This document shows, in pieces, positions 1 to 8,418 of a DNA stretch of 64,000 bases. Each line of letters opens with the position of its first letter. Position 1 is the first letter of the stretch. The stretch is from assembly GCF_900156675.1 (NCBI RefSeq), contig NZ_FTOH01000008.1:62001-126000 (forward strand). Direction: 5' to 3'. The notes beneath the pieces are model-generated. The model had not been told where the DNA came from. It was given only the letters and a program-made list of their open reading frames with translations, and searched no databases. This stretch comes from Thalassolituus maritimus (lineage in GTDB: Bacteria > Pseudomonadota > Gammaproteobacteria > Pseudomonadales > Oceanobacteraceae). A program made the position numbers and the translations under genes.

Positions 1-1658
1 ACAGTCGCCAAAGCTGGCCAGCACGTAAGGTCATGAATGAGCGTAATGCACTGGTAACGCAGATGCTGAACAGCTATCGGGCGCTCGCGACCTTCTCGCA
101 GGAACACGCACAATCCCTGCACATTAAAGAACGCGACCTCAGGGTACTCGGCAATCAACTGTTTGCTGCGTTCAGGGCCGAGCCGGGGAAGATCATCGAC
201 ATCAACCCTAAAATCCGCAGCGACATGGAAGAGGAGAAACTCACCCTCAACCTCAAAGAAGGCATCTGGCAACTGATACCAGGCAGCTGGCGCCCCGGAG
301 ACGACAGCGCCGTACTGATGCAGACGCCTTCGATCATCGAAGCCCTGGTATTTGCCCGGCGTAACGGCATGCTCACCAGTCACTCCCATGTCGCACTGTA
401 TCCGGCGCATAACCCAGTGACCCAATACGAGCTCAGATCTCTGCTGCAGGACATTATGGAAATCCCCCTGCCGGGCAAAAAGAGCATCGACTTCACCAGT
501 GACCAGACGCCTCTGCGCTGGCATTTATTCGTCAATCCGGGCGTTAATCCGCAGCAGTCACTGTCACGGCGAGGCATGCAGAAAATAAGCAACCGTGACG
601 ATGCTCTGGGCTTCAGCTCGAGTCGCGAGAACCTGGTTCAGTCGGTCGAGCTTCTCACCATCACCAGCTGGGGAGAATGGCAGATCAGTTACTACTCTGG
701 CGCTGATACCGTACACGAGGCAATGCTGCAGGTACTCAATTTCCGCAGTAAAGCAGATACCCAGACCTGGCCAGAATGGCGTATTCACTGTCATTGCCAG
801 GTTCGATCGGTGGCGATTCAGAAACGCCTTGAGCAATTGCTTAGCGACCTGATTGATCACCTGTCACAGACTAAACCTGCGCCTTATCTGCTCCAGACAG
901 GGGACAGCTTTCATCTCATTGAATACCGCCGCAGAGAGGTCGTCAGTCACCACGCTGAGAATCTCAAAGCGCTGATAAAGCTCCTCGCTCGTCCGCGTCC
1001 CCGCTTCCGCCGATGGCACCTCGACCGTCATGCTTTGCCCAGCAGCCCTCTGCGTCTGATCCTGGAACAGGGCGAAGGCGACCAATGGCACGTCTGGTAC
1101 TGGCGCCAGAAAGGTAAAGTTTTTCTTTATGTGATGGACCAGTACGGATCATTGCATTATCAGGAGCAAAGTGGCTCGGATATTCGTTCGACCCTGGTGC
1201 CTTTACTGAGGTTCATCCGCCGACTGAATCAACGCTGGGCTGATGAGTTGCAACAAGAGCGCTGGCCCCTGCACCTGAGCGAACTGCTGCTCGATGGCGA
1301 AACCCTGTCTTTCAGTGCGGAACGTCGCCGTATCCCCGTGGAAGCCCGTGAGCCTGCAACCATTGAAGTCAGCGCTCAATCGCACACAAAATCGGCTCTG
1401 GAAATATCCGTCAATGGCGTCACGCTGTCACAAGCCACGTCAGGCACTCAGTTATTGCAGGAGGCACGGCAAGCGATCATTGCTGCACGTGCCCACGACC
1501 ATGCCCAACCTGTCTGGTTAAGCGATATAACTATCGATGACAACCGCCACCTGACCCGCCATCTGCAATTCAGGCAACGGCTGGAGCACCTGTTAAACCA
1601 TCCGTCATCCGCCCCCTCTTCCCCGGCCCGCAAAGGACGCGCTCAGGCGCAGACATAG
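1..1658 (+). CDS. cyaA: Adenylate cyclase class I, C-terminal part (5' end outside window)
   Basis: The reading frame is open from the window edge (first full codon at 3) to the TAG at 1656-1658, so this is the last roughly 550 residues of a protein that is about 850 aa in E. coli. I recognise the C-terminal half of the enterobacterial-type (class I) adenylate cyclase, which makes cAMP from ATP in the cytoplasm for CRP signalling. The Met codon at 33 is internal, because the sequence reads through upstream without a stop. The position just before lptM-lysA-dapF matches the Pseudomonas order and supports the call. The nucleotidyltransferase active site lies upstream and cannot be inspected. 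Confidence 0.85.
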   Translation, partial: SRQSWPARKVMNERNALVTQMLNSYRALATFSQEHAQSLHIKERDLRVLGNQLFAAFRAEPGKIIDINPKIRSDMEEEKLTLNLKEGIWQLIPGSWRPGDDSAVLMQTPSIIEALVFARRNGMLTSHSHVALYPAHNPVTQYELRSLLQDIMEIPLPGKKSIDFTSDQTPLRWHLFVNPGVNPQQSLSRRGMQKISNRDDALGFSSSRENLVQSVELLTITSWGEWQISYYSGADTVHEAMLQVLNFRSKADTQTWPEWRIHCHCQVRSVAIQKRLEQLLSDLIDHLSQTKPAPYLLQTGDSFHLIEYRRREVVSHHAENLKALIKLLARPRPRFRRWHLDRHALPSSPLRLILEQGEGDQWHVWYWRQKGKVFLYVMDQYGSLHYQEQSGSDIRSTLVPLLRFIRRLNQRWADELQQERWPLHLSELLLDGETLSFSAERRRIPVEAREPATIEVSAQSHTKSALEISVNGVTLSQATSGTQLLQEARQAIIAARAHDHAQPVWLSDITIDDNRHLTRHLQFRQRLEHLLNHPSSAPSSPARKGRAQAQT

Positions 1659-1672
1659 CACACCATTGCCCG

Positions 1673-1678
1673 TATAAT
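1673..1678 (+). promoter_or_regulatory. Consensus -10 box upstream of lptM-lysA
   Basis: A perfect TATAAT lies 15 bases after the cyaA stop and 25 bases before the lptM start. No good -35 hexamer is visible at the usual spacing, so it may be a weak or activator-dependent promoter. Inferred by eye. Confidence 0.45.
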
Positions 1679-1703
1679 GCGTGGCATTCTGTGGGAGGTA
1701 GCT

Positions 1704-1823
1704 ATGAACCTGAAAACCATCGCCTGTGTGTCTCTGATGTTGCTGTTCGCAATTGGTATCAGTGCCTGTGGTCAGAAAGGTCCGCTCTATCTTCCAGACT
1801 CCGAACAAGAACAAGAGCAGTAA
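1704..1823 (+). CDS. lptM: LptM (YifL-type) small lipoprotein
   Basis: A 39-aa lipoprotein precursor. It has a hydrophobic signal segment, a lipobox ending ISAC, and directly after the cysteine the family hallmark CGQKGPLYLP. In E. coli LptM (formerly YifL) binds the outer-membrane LPS translocon LptDE and helps it mature. The start is set by a GGGAGG ribosome site 7-8 bases upstream. lysA begins 4 bases after its stop, so the two are probably cotranscribed, as in many gammaproteobacteria. The tail after the motif is short and Glu/Gln-rich. Confidence 0.9.
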   Translation: MNLKTIACVSLMLLFAIGISACGQKGPLYLPDSEQEQEQ

Positions 1824-1827
1824 GCCC

Positions 1828-3078
1828 ATGTCAGCATTTTTATACCAGAACGGCAGCCTGCATGCCGAAAACGTCTCTCTGACCGCACTGGCCAAAGAAC
1901 ACGGCACGCCCCTGTACGTCTACTCGCGCAGTGCCTTCGAACAAGCCTACCTTGCCTATACTGTTGCTCTGGGTGAGTGGCCTCATCTGGTGTGCTTCGC
2001 AGTCAAAACGAACTCTAATCTGGGTGTTCTGAACACACTGGCACGACTGGGCGCTGGTTTTGATATCGTCAGCATCGGTGAACTGGAGCGTGTTATCGCG
2101 GCAGGCGGTGATCCATCGAAAGTCGTTTTCTCCGGTGTTGGCAAGCAAGCTCATGAAATGCAGCGTGCGCTCGAAGTTGGCGTTCACTGTTTTAATGTCG
2201 AATCTGAAGCCGAACTTGAACGTCTGAGCGCCGTGGCATCAGAACTGGGAAAAACAGCACCGGTATCCCTGCGTGTGAATCCTGACGTTGATGCGCAGAC
2301 CCACCCGTACATTTCTACCGGCCTGAAAGACAACAAGTTCGGTATCGATATTAATGACGCCGTACGCATTTACGAAAAAGCCGCAGGCCTGCCGGGCCTG
2401 AACGTAAAGGGCGTCGATTGCCATATCGGCAGCCAGCTCACTGAAATTGATCCATTCCTTGATGCACTCGACCGCGTCCTTGCACTGGTCGACGAACTCA
2501 GCGGGCGTGGCATCACCATCGAACACCTCGACCTCGGTGGTGGTCTCGGCGTGCGTTATCAGGATGAACAGCCTGCTACTCCGGCAGAGTACATTGCCGC
2601 GGTAAAAGAGCGTCTGGGCGATCGCACCTTCAAACTGATTTTTGAGCCGGGCCGTTCTATTGCCGCCAACGCCGGGGTCTTCCTGACTCAGGTCGAATTC
2701 CTGAAGCTCAACGAGCACAAGAACTTCGCCATCATCGACGGCGCAATGAACGACCTGATCCGACCTGCCCTCTACAGCGCATGGCAGGCTATTGTTCCGG
2801 TATCCGAAACCTCTGCTGAGCCAGAACGTACATACGACCTCGTCGGCCCTGTCTGCGAAACCGGAGATTTCCTCGGTAAAGATCGCCCATTGAAAATTGC
2901 TGCCGGAGACCTGCTCGCGGTAATGTCGGCAGGTGCTTACGGGTTTGTCATGGCATCAAACTACAACAGCCGTGGCCGTGCCGCTGAGATTATGGTCGAC
3001 GGTGATAAGGCGTTTGTCGTCCGTGAACGCGAAACCGTCGCGTCATTGTTTGCTGGCGAAAGCTGCTTACCCGATTAA
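1828..3078 (+). CDS. lysA: Diaminopimelate decarboxylase
   Basis: A 416-aa PLP enzyme (E. coli LysA is 420 aa) that decarboxylates meso-diaminopimelate to L-lysine. Visible landmarks are the PLP lysine motif FAVKTNSN (Lys60), the HIGSQ segment, the glycine-rich phosphate-binding GGGLGV, and the C-terminal [10 protein letters not shown] segment carrying the active-site Cys. ATG 1828 gives an N-terminus matching the family; a longer frame from 1753 would run through lptM. It is directly followed by dapF, which makes its substrate, so the two form a lysine/peptidoglycan precursor operon. Confidence 0.95.
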   Translation: MSAFLYQNGSLHAENVSLTALAKEHGTPLYVYSRSAFEQAYLAYTVALGEWPHLVCFAVKTNSNLGVLNTLARLGAGFDIVSIGELERVIAAGGDPSKVVFSGVGKQAHEMQRALEVGVHCFNVESEAELERLSAVASELGKTAPVSLRVNPDVDAQTHPYISTGLKDNKFGIDINDAVRIYEKAAGLPGLNVKGVDCHIGSQLTEIDPFLDALDRVLALVDELSGRGITIEHLDLGGGLGVRYQDEQPATPAEYIAAVKERLGDRTFKLIFEPGRSIAANAGVFLTQVEFLKLNEHKNFAIIDGAMNDLIRPALYSAWQAIVPVSETSAEPERTYDLVGPVCETGDFLGKDRPLKIAAGDLLAVMSAGAYGFVMASNYNSRGRAAEIMVDGDKAFVVRERETVASLFAGESCLPD

Positions 3079-3104
3079 TATCAAACCGGATAAAGAGACA
3101 GTAT

Positions 3105-3935
3105 ATGTGGCTCAAATTCAGCAAGATGCATGGTATCGGTAACGACTTCGTTGTCGTTGACCTGATTACGCAGAGTGCGAACATTCGCCCGGAGCGTGTT
3201 GCCGAACTGTCGGACCGTAACTTTGGTATCGGCTTCGACCAGCTGCTGGTCGTTGAAAAGCCAACCCGTCCGGATGTCGATTTTCAATACCGGATTTTCA
3301 ATGCCGACGGCAGTGAGGTCGAAAACTGTGGCAACGGAGCACGTTGTTTTGCCCGTTTCGTATACGACCAGAACCTGACAGGCAAGCGCGATATTCGTGT
3401 TGAGACAGCCAGCGGCATCATGGAGCTGCACCTGACCGACGACCGACAGGTCATGGTCGATATGGGTAAACCTGAGCTGACCCCGGAGAAAATCCCGTTT
3501 ATTGCCGATGGTTTTGCTACAGAGTACACCATTGATGTGCCTGACGTCGGTATTATCAACCTGGGTGCAGTCTCTATGGGTAACCCACATGCCGTGATCC
3601 GCGTCGACGACGTCGATACCGCTCCGGTCGAAACCTGGGGCCCGGCGGTGGAGTCATGTAAAGAATTCCCGAACCGCGTCAATGTCGGTTTTATGCAGAT
3701 TGTGAATCCGCATCATATTCGCCTGCGGGTGTTCGAACGCGGCTCAGGTGAAACCCTGGCGTGTGGTACCGGCGCCTGCGCCGCGGTAGTTTCAGGCCAG
3801 CTTCGCGGCTGGTTAAATCAGGGCGTCAAAGTCAGCCTGCCGGGCGGTGATCTGTTCATCGACTGGGACGGCGAAGGCGCAGTGAAAATGACAGGCCCGG
3901 CTGAACGGGTGTTCGAAGGTAAAGTAAACCTCTGA
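3105..3935 (+). CDS. dapF: Diaminopimelate epimerase
   Basis: A 276-aa cytoplasmic epimerase (E. coli 274 aa) converting LL- to meso-diaminopimelate for lysine and peptidoglycan. It starts with the typical [15 protein letters not shown]. The two catalytic cysteines are present: Cys75 in ENCGNGARC and Cys220 in ACGTGACA. It lies 26 bases after lysA and 20 bases before the DUF484 gene, the usual gammaproteobacterial order. Confidence 0.96.
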   Translation: MWLKFSKMHGIGNDFVVVDLITQSANIRPERVAELSDRNFGIGFDQLLVVEKPTRPDVDFQYRIFNADGSEVENCGNGARCFARFVYDQNLTGKRDIRVETASGIMELHLTDDRQVMVDMGKPELTPEKIPFIADGFATEYTIDVPDVGIINLGAVSMGNPHAVIRVDDVDTAPVETWGPAVESCKEFPNRVNVGFMQIVNPHHIRLRVFERGSGETLACGTGACAAVVSGQLRGWLNQGVKVSLPGGDLFIDWDGEGAVKMTGPAERVFEGKVNL

Positions 3936-3955
3936 CCTCTAAGGAACAGACAGAC

Positions 3956-4627
3956 ATGAGCCAGACCCCGCGACTGACCGAAGCCGACGTAATCGCATAC
4001 ATGGAAGACCATCCCGACTTCTTTATCGGGAAGGACGACCTGCTCGCAGGCATGCGGATTCCACACAACAGCGGTCCGGCTACCAGCCTTGTTGAACGTC
4101 AGCTTGCCGTGCACCGTGAACGCAACGTTGAGCTGAGACAGCGCCTGTCTGACCTGCTTGAAAACGCGCGCCGCAACGACCAGCTGTTCGAAAAGAGCAA
4201 ACGGCTGGTACTGGCTCTGGTCGAGGCCACGACCTGGGTAGACGTTCAGGCTGCTCTGGATGACTCTCTGCGTAAAGATTTTTCGGTCGATGCCTGGGCC
4301 ATGCTGCACTTTACTGAGCGTCAGCTTGAGCCACCGTTGATTGCGATTCACAGCAGTGAAGTACAACGCTCAGTGCACCGCCTGTTTAAAGGGCACAGAG
4401 CCATTTGCGGACAACTGCCGGAAGCCGATATTGCTCAACTTCTGGGCGTCGATGAATCCGCCTGCCGCTCCGTCGCTGCAGCGCACATCCGCGGCAAAGA
4501 CAACCTCGGCATACTGACGGTCGCCAGTGAAGATCCGGGTTATTATCGTAGCTCTGTGGACACCCTGTTCCTCGACTTCATTGCCGACGTGTTGGCGCTG
4601 CGACTACCGCAGATTCCGGTCAGCTGA
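3956..4627 (+). CDS. DUF484 family protein
   Basis: A 223-aa protein of the DUF484 family, which has an N-terminal helical part and a GAF-like C-terminal fold; its biochemical role is unknown. The N-terminus (ADVIAYMEDHPDFF) is the family signature, and a charged, likely coiled-coil stretch (residues about 45-80) follows. In most relatives the next gene is xerC, the chromosome-dimer recombinase. Here the stop at 4625-4627 is followed after 2 bases by a HAD phosphatase, so xerC is missing from its normal place. Confidence 0.9.
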   Translation: MSQTPRLTEADVIAYMEDHPDFFIGKDDLLAGMRIPHNSGPATSLVERQLAVHRERNVELRQRLSDLLENARRNDQLFEKSKRLVLALVEATTWVDVQAALDDSLRKDFSVDAWAMLHFTERQLEPPLIAIHSSEVQRSVHRLFKGHRAICGQLPEADIAQLLGVDESACRSVAAAHIRGKDNLGILTVASEDPGYYRSSVDTLFLDFIADVLALRLPQIPVS

Positions 4628-4629
4628 GC

Positions 4630-5337
4630 ATGACCTTTGGGCTCATCACTTTCGACCTGGACCACACACTCTGGGACCCGACCAATGCACTGATCGCAGC
4701 AGAACGCGCAATGTTCAACTGGATCAGTGAGCACTCTCCAGTGACCGCTGAATTTTATCCGCCGGAAAAATTTCACGCCTACAAGAAAGATCTGGCGGCA
4801 GCCTACCCTGAGCTGACAGGCAAAGTGTCCGAATTTCGTTTTCAATTACTGCGCCGTATCTTCCTGCAGTCTGGCCACGACTCTGATAGCGCCCGACGCA
4901 TGGCACAGGATGCCTTTGCAGCCTTCTATCAGGCGCGCAGCACCGACTTAATACTGTTTGAAAGTGTTGCTGAAGTAATGGCAGAGCTGAAAGCGTCCTA
5001 CCCTCTGATTGCTCTGACGAACGGCAATGCTGATCTGGATATCGCAGGACATTCACATCTCTTTGATCGTCACCTGAAAGCCGATGACTACGAAGCCAAA
5101 CCATCACCGGATATGTTCGAGGCTGCACTTGAGCACGCAGGTGTTGAGTCTCAACAGGCACTGCACATTGGTGATCACCCGGAGCAGGACGTCGCGGCAG
5201 CTCAGGCGGTAGGTATGAAAACTCTCTGGTTTAATGATAAGCAGGCTGACTGGCCATTAGCGGATTGTCAGCCCGATGGAGAATTCAGTCACTGGTCGCA
5301 ACTGGTTCAAGCGATAAAGGCTCTGGAAGGTAGTTGA
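4630..5337 (+). CDS. yigB: HAD-superfamily phosphatase, YigB-like
   Basis: A 235-aa HAD-IA hydrolase. The nucleophile motif DLDHTLWD (Asp9, Asp11), the motif II LTNGN, the motif III lysine in AKPSPDMF and the acidic GDHPEQDVAAA are all present. E. coli YigB is reported as an FMN/sugar-phosphate phosphatase, so 5-amino-6-ribitylamino-uracil phosphate or FMN are plausible substrates, though not visible in sequence. It starts 2 bases after the DUF484 stop. Its last 53 bases overlap the 3' end of the convergent gene at 5285-5974. Confidence 0.85.
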   Translation: MTFGLITFDLDHTLWDPTNALIAAERAMFNWISEHSPVTAEFYPPEKFHAYKKDLAAAYPELTGKVSEFRFQLLRRIFLQSGHDSDSARRMAQDAFAAFYQARSTDLILFESVAEVMAELKASYPLIALTNGNADLDIAGHSHLFDRHLKADDYEAKPSPDMFEAALEHAGVESQQALHIGDHPEQDVAAAQAVGMKTLWFNDKQADWPLADCQPDGEFSHWSQLVQAIKALEGS

Positions 5338-5974
5338 CCGTCAGTTCACTGATGTAACCTCCACTGCGGACCTTGCGCCCATCCGGCTCGCCTATGCCTG
5401 CTTCAATGCGGGTGACTGATATATCCTCAGGTACATCCTCAGCCAACCTGCCGAGATCCTGCTTCAGATCACGCTCGACAGAATACCAGCGACGCGGCGC
5501 TTGCTGAGCACCGCTGACTACCCAGACGTATTCATTCTCTTCGATCATTTCACGATGTGTCGTGCGCTCAGCCGGGTTCCACACATAATGCAGGCGATAG
5601 GTCTGATCGGCTTCTGTGCTCGAGAAGTCCACTGTCACGCGCATCAGCGCCGCACTTGTTTCTTCATCAAACTTATCCAGTGACCACTGCCAGCTTAGCT
5701 GGGGCCTCGCCCCTTCACTGACAAATGGACGACTTAACAGAGCACGCCCCATCCGGCTTTCCAGACGCACGATTTCACCCTGGATAACATCATAGTGAGG
5801 TTCGATAGAGCAATGGCGGCAGTCTTTGTTCCAATCGTCGATGGATTTTGCGGAAAGCAGTACATCAGCAGACGTGGTGTTGCTGTATAGCCACAGAGCG
5901 GCGAATACGAACAGGGCCAGTGCAGCGGGTAATGCGTGTAAACGGCGGCGGTATTTTCTGGAATGACTGGTCAT
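5285..5974 (-). CDS. Exported protein of unknown function (DUF3047-like)
   Basis: A 229-aa protein with a basic N-terminus (SRKYRRR), one hydrophobic segment (residues about 15-32) and then a beta-rich extracytoplasmic domain. The pattern of a WSLDKFDEET strand followed by a YVWVVSG strand recalls the DUF3047 family, but this is a weak, memory-based match. It could be a single-pass periplasmic protein or cleaved after TSADV. It overlaps the convergent yigB by 53 bases. The intergenic region upstream (5975-6101) contains a large inverted repeat. Confidence 0.6.
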   Translation of the reverse strand: MTSHSRKYRRRLHALPAALALFVFAALWLYSNTTSADVLLSAKSIDDWNKDCRHCSIEPHYDVIQGEIVRLESRMGRALLSRPFVSEGARPQLSWQWSLDKFDEETSAALMRVTVDFSSTEADQTYRLHYVWNPAERTTHREMIEENEYVWVVSGAQQAPRRWYSVERDLKQDLGRLAEDVPEDISVTRIEAGIGEPDGRKVRSGGYISELTVNYLPEPLSLEPVATSD

Positions 5975-5997
5975 GTTTCTGCATCCTTGCGAATCAA

Positions 5998-6081
5998 CTT
6001 GCCAGCCTATTTTAGCACTTGCTCAGAAAACGACCAGTCACATAGAAAGAATTATCCGTTCTATGCGACTGGTATGGCAAG
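5998..6081. repeat. Nested inverted repeat between unknown gene and sutA
   Basis: The inner arms at 6034-6047 and 6059-6072 are 14 nt long and match at 13 of 14 positions around an 11-nt spacer. The outer arms CTTGCCA (5998-6004) and TGGCAAG (6075-6081) also pair. The element fills most of the 127-bp gap between two minus-strand genes. There is no T-run, so it does not look like a standard intrinsic terminator. It could be an mRNA-stabilising structure or a REP/MITE-like element. Confidence 0.6.
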
Positions 6082-6101
6082 CTCCTAGCAAACGAGCCGA
6101 T

Positions 6102-6377
6102 TCAGATGGGACGGCTACCGTAGTTGGTCTGAGGCTTGCGTGGAGGATCTCCCATAACGTCGGCTGCGACTTCCTGAATGCGGCCGCCACGAGCCAGAAA
6201 GGCTTCCACATCTGACGCCATAGCCTCACGGAGCGCTTCGCGAGCAGCCTGAGAGCCATACTCAATATCATCATCTGAGGCGGCGGCCTCTTTTGTTCCG
6301 GTTTCCTGCTCGCCAGATTCCTCGTGCGAATCCTGTTCGTTAAACTCATCTTCGTGCAGATCGTCATCATGTGCCAT
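6102..6377 (-). CDS. sutA: SutA-like RNA polymerase-binding regulator
   Basis: A 91-aa, strongly acidic protein. Its first half is a disordered D/E-rich tail, and it ends with FLARGGRIQEV then DPPRKP then the terminal YGSRPI. This C-terminal pattern is that of SutA of Pseudomonas aeruginosa, which binds RNA polymerase and raises expression of ribosomal and housekeeping genes during slow growth. ATG 6377 has a GAGG ribosome site about 8 bases upstream; the longer frame to 6467 gives a non-acidic unrelated N-terminus and is not preferred. Recognition is by the C-terminal motif; function is inferred from the family. Confidence 0.8.
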   Translation of the reverse strand: MAHDDDLHEDEFNEQDSHEESGEQETGTKEAAASDDDIEYGSQAAREALREAMASDVEAFLARGGRIQEVAADVMGDPPRKPQTNYGSRPI

Positions 6378-6575
6378 AAGACATCCCTCTTTAGCGGTGT
6401 TCATTTGTTGGGAATACTTATAGACAAGACAGGCGTGGCTTCCAGCAACGCTAACCATTGGTAACAAAAAAAAACATCAAAGCCAGATTTCAGTCACTGC
6501 CAGAGAATCCTGATTGTAATATTCCCGACGAACAGGCTTTCAGCAATCACATAGTCTGGTGGAAACTTCAGGCAT

Positions 6576-6604
6576 AAAAAAACCCGCCGAAGCGGGTTTC
6601 TCTT
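6576..6604 (-). terminator. Intrinsic terminator of the cytochrome c5 gene
   Basis: Hairpin AACCCGC-CGAA-GCGGGTT at 6581-6598. On the minus strand it is followed by a run of T (the A-run at 6576-6582). It lies 20-odd bases beyond the stop of the cytochrome gene. Confidence 0.85.
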
Positions 6605-6621
6605 GAGACAGACTACGACGA

Positions 6622-7023
6622 TTAACGTCCAGCCATGTACTTGATCGCGTTCAGGATTTCATCATCAGAACACGTTGCACAGTTGCCCTTAGGAGGCATC
6701 GCGTTAATACCGTTGATGGCATTGTGCAGAGTCTCCTCCAATCCTTTCGCCAGGCGGTCATCCCAAGCGGCCTTATCGCCTTTCTTAGGTGCACCCAGTA
6801 CACCGGCACCGTGACAGGCGGTACAGGCAGTGTTGTAAACTTCTTCACCCGTGCGAGGCTCACCAGCAACCACTGCAACGCCACCACACTCAGCGCCTAC
6901 ACACACTTCACCGACCGGAGCGATACGCTCGCGGATTTTCTCAATCTGAGCGTCGCTCTCGGCGTATGCCTGAGCCATGACCAGAGTGGCGGCCGCCAGA
7001 ATCAATGCTTTCAGTTGCTTCAC
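6622..7023 (-). CDS. Periplasmic cytochrome c5 family protein
   Basis: A 133-aa c-type cytochrome with a cleavable signal peptide ending AQAYA. The haem site is CTACH, the distal Met ligand lies in INAMPPKG, and a C-terminal CATC pair forms the extra disulfide typical of cytochrome c5. It is probably a soluble periplasmic electron carrier to terminal oxidases. A GTG start at 7023 is chosen because GAGGA lies 7-8 bases before it and the signal peptide then begins with KQLKAL; ATG 7047 would add eight residues containing that ribosome site. A terminator follows. Confidence 0.85.
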   Translation of the reverse strand: MKQLKALILAAATLVMAQAYAESDAQIEKIRERIAPVGEVCVGAECGGVAVVAGEPRTGEEVYNTACTACHGAGVLGAPKKGDKAAWDDRLAKGLEETLHNAINGINAMPPKGNCATCSDDEILNAIKYMAGR

Positions 7024-7255
7024 GAAGATGTCCTCATCCAGTGCCAATCAGGCTTGTCATATTTTTAGTGCACGCATTATAGCTACAAATTGTCCGGGTT
7101 TGAACGACTGGACATGATTCAACGCAAGTATTCTGCCTCTGTACCTCCTGAACACCCTCGTTTTTCGTGATTCTTATACCAAACCTTACGTCAGCCCGTT
7201 CCCACATCATGCCCCGTGAGATAGAGTAAGCCTGAGACAGGTAAGGACTCTGATC

Positions 7256-7435
7256 ATGAAAAACCCTCTATTGATTCTGCTTTTGCTGGCGCCTCTGACG
7301 GCCTGCACGCTCAAGGTTGCGGCCCCGGAAAAGCCGATCACCATAAATCTCAACGTCAAGATTGAGCACGAAGTCCGGGTAAAGGTCGAAAAGGACCTCG
7401 AGCAACTGTTTGAATCCGAAGACGATCTGTTCTGA
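7256..7435 (+). CDS. ynbE: YnbE-like outer-membrane lipoprotein
   Basis: A 59-aa lipoprotein precursor with signal peptide and lipobox LTAC, followed by KVAAPEKPITINLNVKIEHE, the family signature. In E. coli YnbE is a small outer-membrane lipoprotein that partners with YdbH, one of three AsmA-like proteins carrying phospholipids to the outer membrane. A GGTAAGGA ribosome site precedes the ATG. ydbL follows after 14 bases. ydbH, normally the first gene of the trio, is not next to it here. Confidence 0.88.
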   Translation: MKNPLLILLLLAPLTACTLKVAAPEKPITINLNVKIEHEVRVKVEKDLEQLFESEDDLF

Positions 7436-7449
7436 ACAAGGAGAAGACG

Positions 7450-7776
7450 ATGAAACTCAGCACAATTACAACCTTCGTCGCCGGCCTGTTGTTCAGTGTT
7501 GCTGCACTGGCCCTGGAACTGGACGATGCAAAAAACATGGGCCTTGTCGGTGAACAACCTAATGGTTACCTTGGCCTCGTCAGTGCCAGCAGTCCTGAAG
7601 CAGCCGCCCTGGTCGTCGATATCAACGCCAAGCGTAAAGCCCGCTATCAGGAAATCGCGAACAAGCAGAACACGCAACTGGTCAACATTGAGCGAATCGC
7701 CGGTGAAAAACTGATTGAAAAGGCTCAGGGCGACGGCGAATTTTACATGGACGGTTCAGGTCAGTGGCAGCGATAA
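7450..7776 (+). CDS. ydbL: YdbL family (DUF1318) periplasmic protein
   Basis: A 108-aa protein with a signal peptide cleaved near ALALE. The DUF1318 core includes GLVGEQPNGYLG and a helical stretch ending DGSGQW. In E. coli YdbL is a periplasmic helper thought to modulate YnbE multimerisation in the YdbH lipid-transport pathway. ribosome site AAGGAG precedes the start. It sits between ynbE and lemA, with the lemA start 31 bases downstream. Confidence 0.88.
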   Translation: MKLSTITTFVAGLLFSVAALALELDDAKNMGLVGEQPNGYLGLVSASSPEAAALVVDINAKRKARYQEIANKQNTQLVNIERIAGEKLIEKAQGDGEFYMDGSGQWQR

Positions 7777-7807
7777 CGCTCTGATCCGAACACACGGAGA
7801 ACGGACA

Positions 7808-8404
7808 ATGACAACAACAGGCATCATTCTGCTGGCAGTAATCGCCGGGCTTATTCTTTTACTGGTCAGTGTGTACAACAAGCTGGTCGCACTGAAAAAC
7901 CGCTTTCAGAACAGCTTCGCTCAGATCGATGTGCAACTTAAGCGTCGCTACGATCTGATTCCTAACCTGGTTGAAACTGCAAAAGAGTATATCCGTCACG
8001 AAAGGGATACTCTGGAAGCTGTAATCAGCGCTCGCAACGAAGCCGCCGCCGGCCTCAAAGCGATTGGTGGTAATCCTGCGAACAGTGGTGGCATGGCTCA
8101 GTTAATGGGGGCTGAAGGCGCACTGGCTGGCGCACTCGGCCGCCTGAATGTCGTGATGGAAGCATACCCAGAGCTGAAGGCAAACGAGAATATGATGCAG
8201 CTCACCGAAGAACTGAGCAGTACCGAAAACCGCATTGCCTTCGCCCGTCAGGCGTATAACGACTCGGTAATGGACTACAACACGTATCGCCAGAGTTTCC
8301 CTGCTATCGTACTGGCCGGCGCTTTCGGACACAGAGAAGACGCCACCCTGCTGGAATTTGAAAATCGCGAAGTTCTCGAAGACGCACCCAAGATCAGCTT
8401 CTGA
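7808..8404 (+). CDS. lemA: LemA family membrane protein
   Basis: A 198-aa protein with an N-terminal membrane anchor (residues about 5-23) and then the LemA helical domain: VYNKLVALKNRFQNSF, the KRRYDLIPNLVET motif and the C-terminal YNDSVMDYNTYRQSFP. LemA proteins have unknown molecular function and are often paired with M48 or TPM-domain membrane proteins. ATG 7808 with GGAGAACGG upstream is preferred to the in-frame codon at 7715, which overlaps ydbL. The M48 protease gene follows after 14 bases, so they very likely act together. Confidence 0.92.
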   Translation: MTTTGIILLAVIAGLILLLVSVYNKLVALKNRFQNSFAQIDVQLKRRYDLIPNLVETAKEYIRHERDTLEAVISARNEAAAGLKAIGGNPANSGGMAQLMGAEGALAGALGRLNVVMEAYPELKANENMMQLTEELSSTENRIAFARQAYNDSVMDYNTYRQSFPAIVLAGAFGHREDATLLEFENREVLEDAPKISF

Positions 8405-8418
8405 GACCCGCGTAACGT

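Noticed and set aside
3818-4366. 182-codon antisense frame over dapF and the DUF484 gene
   Set aside because: It crosses two well-recognised genes and shows no domain.
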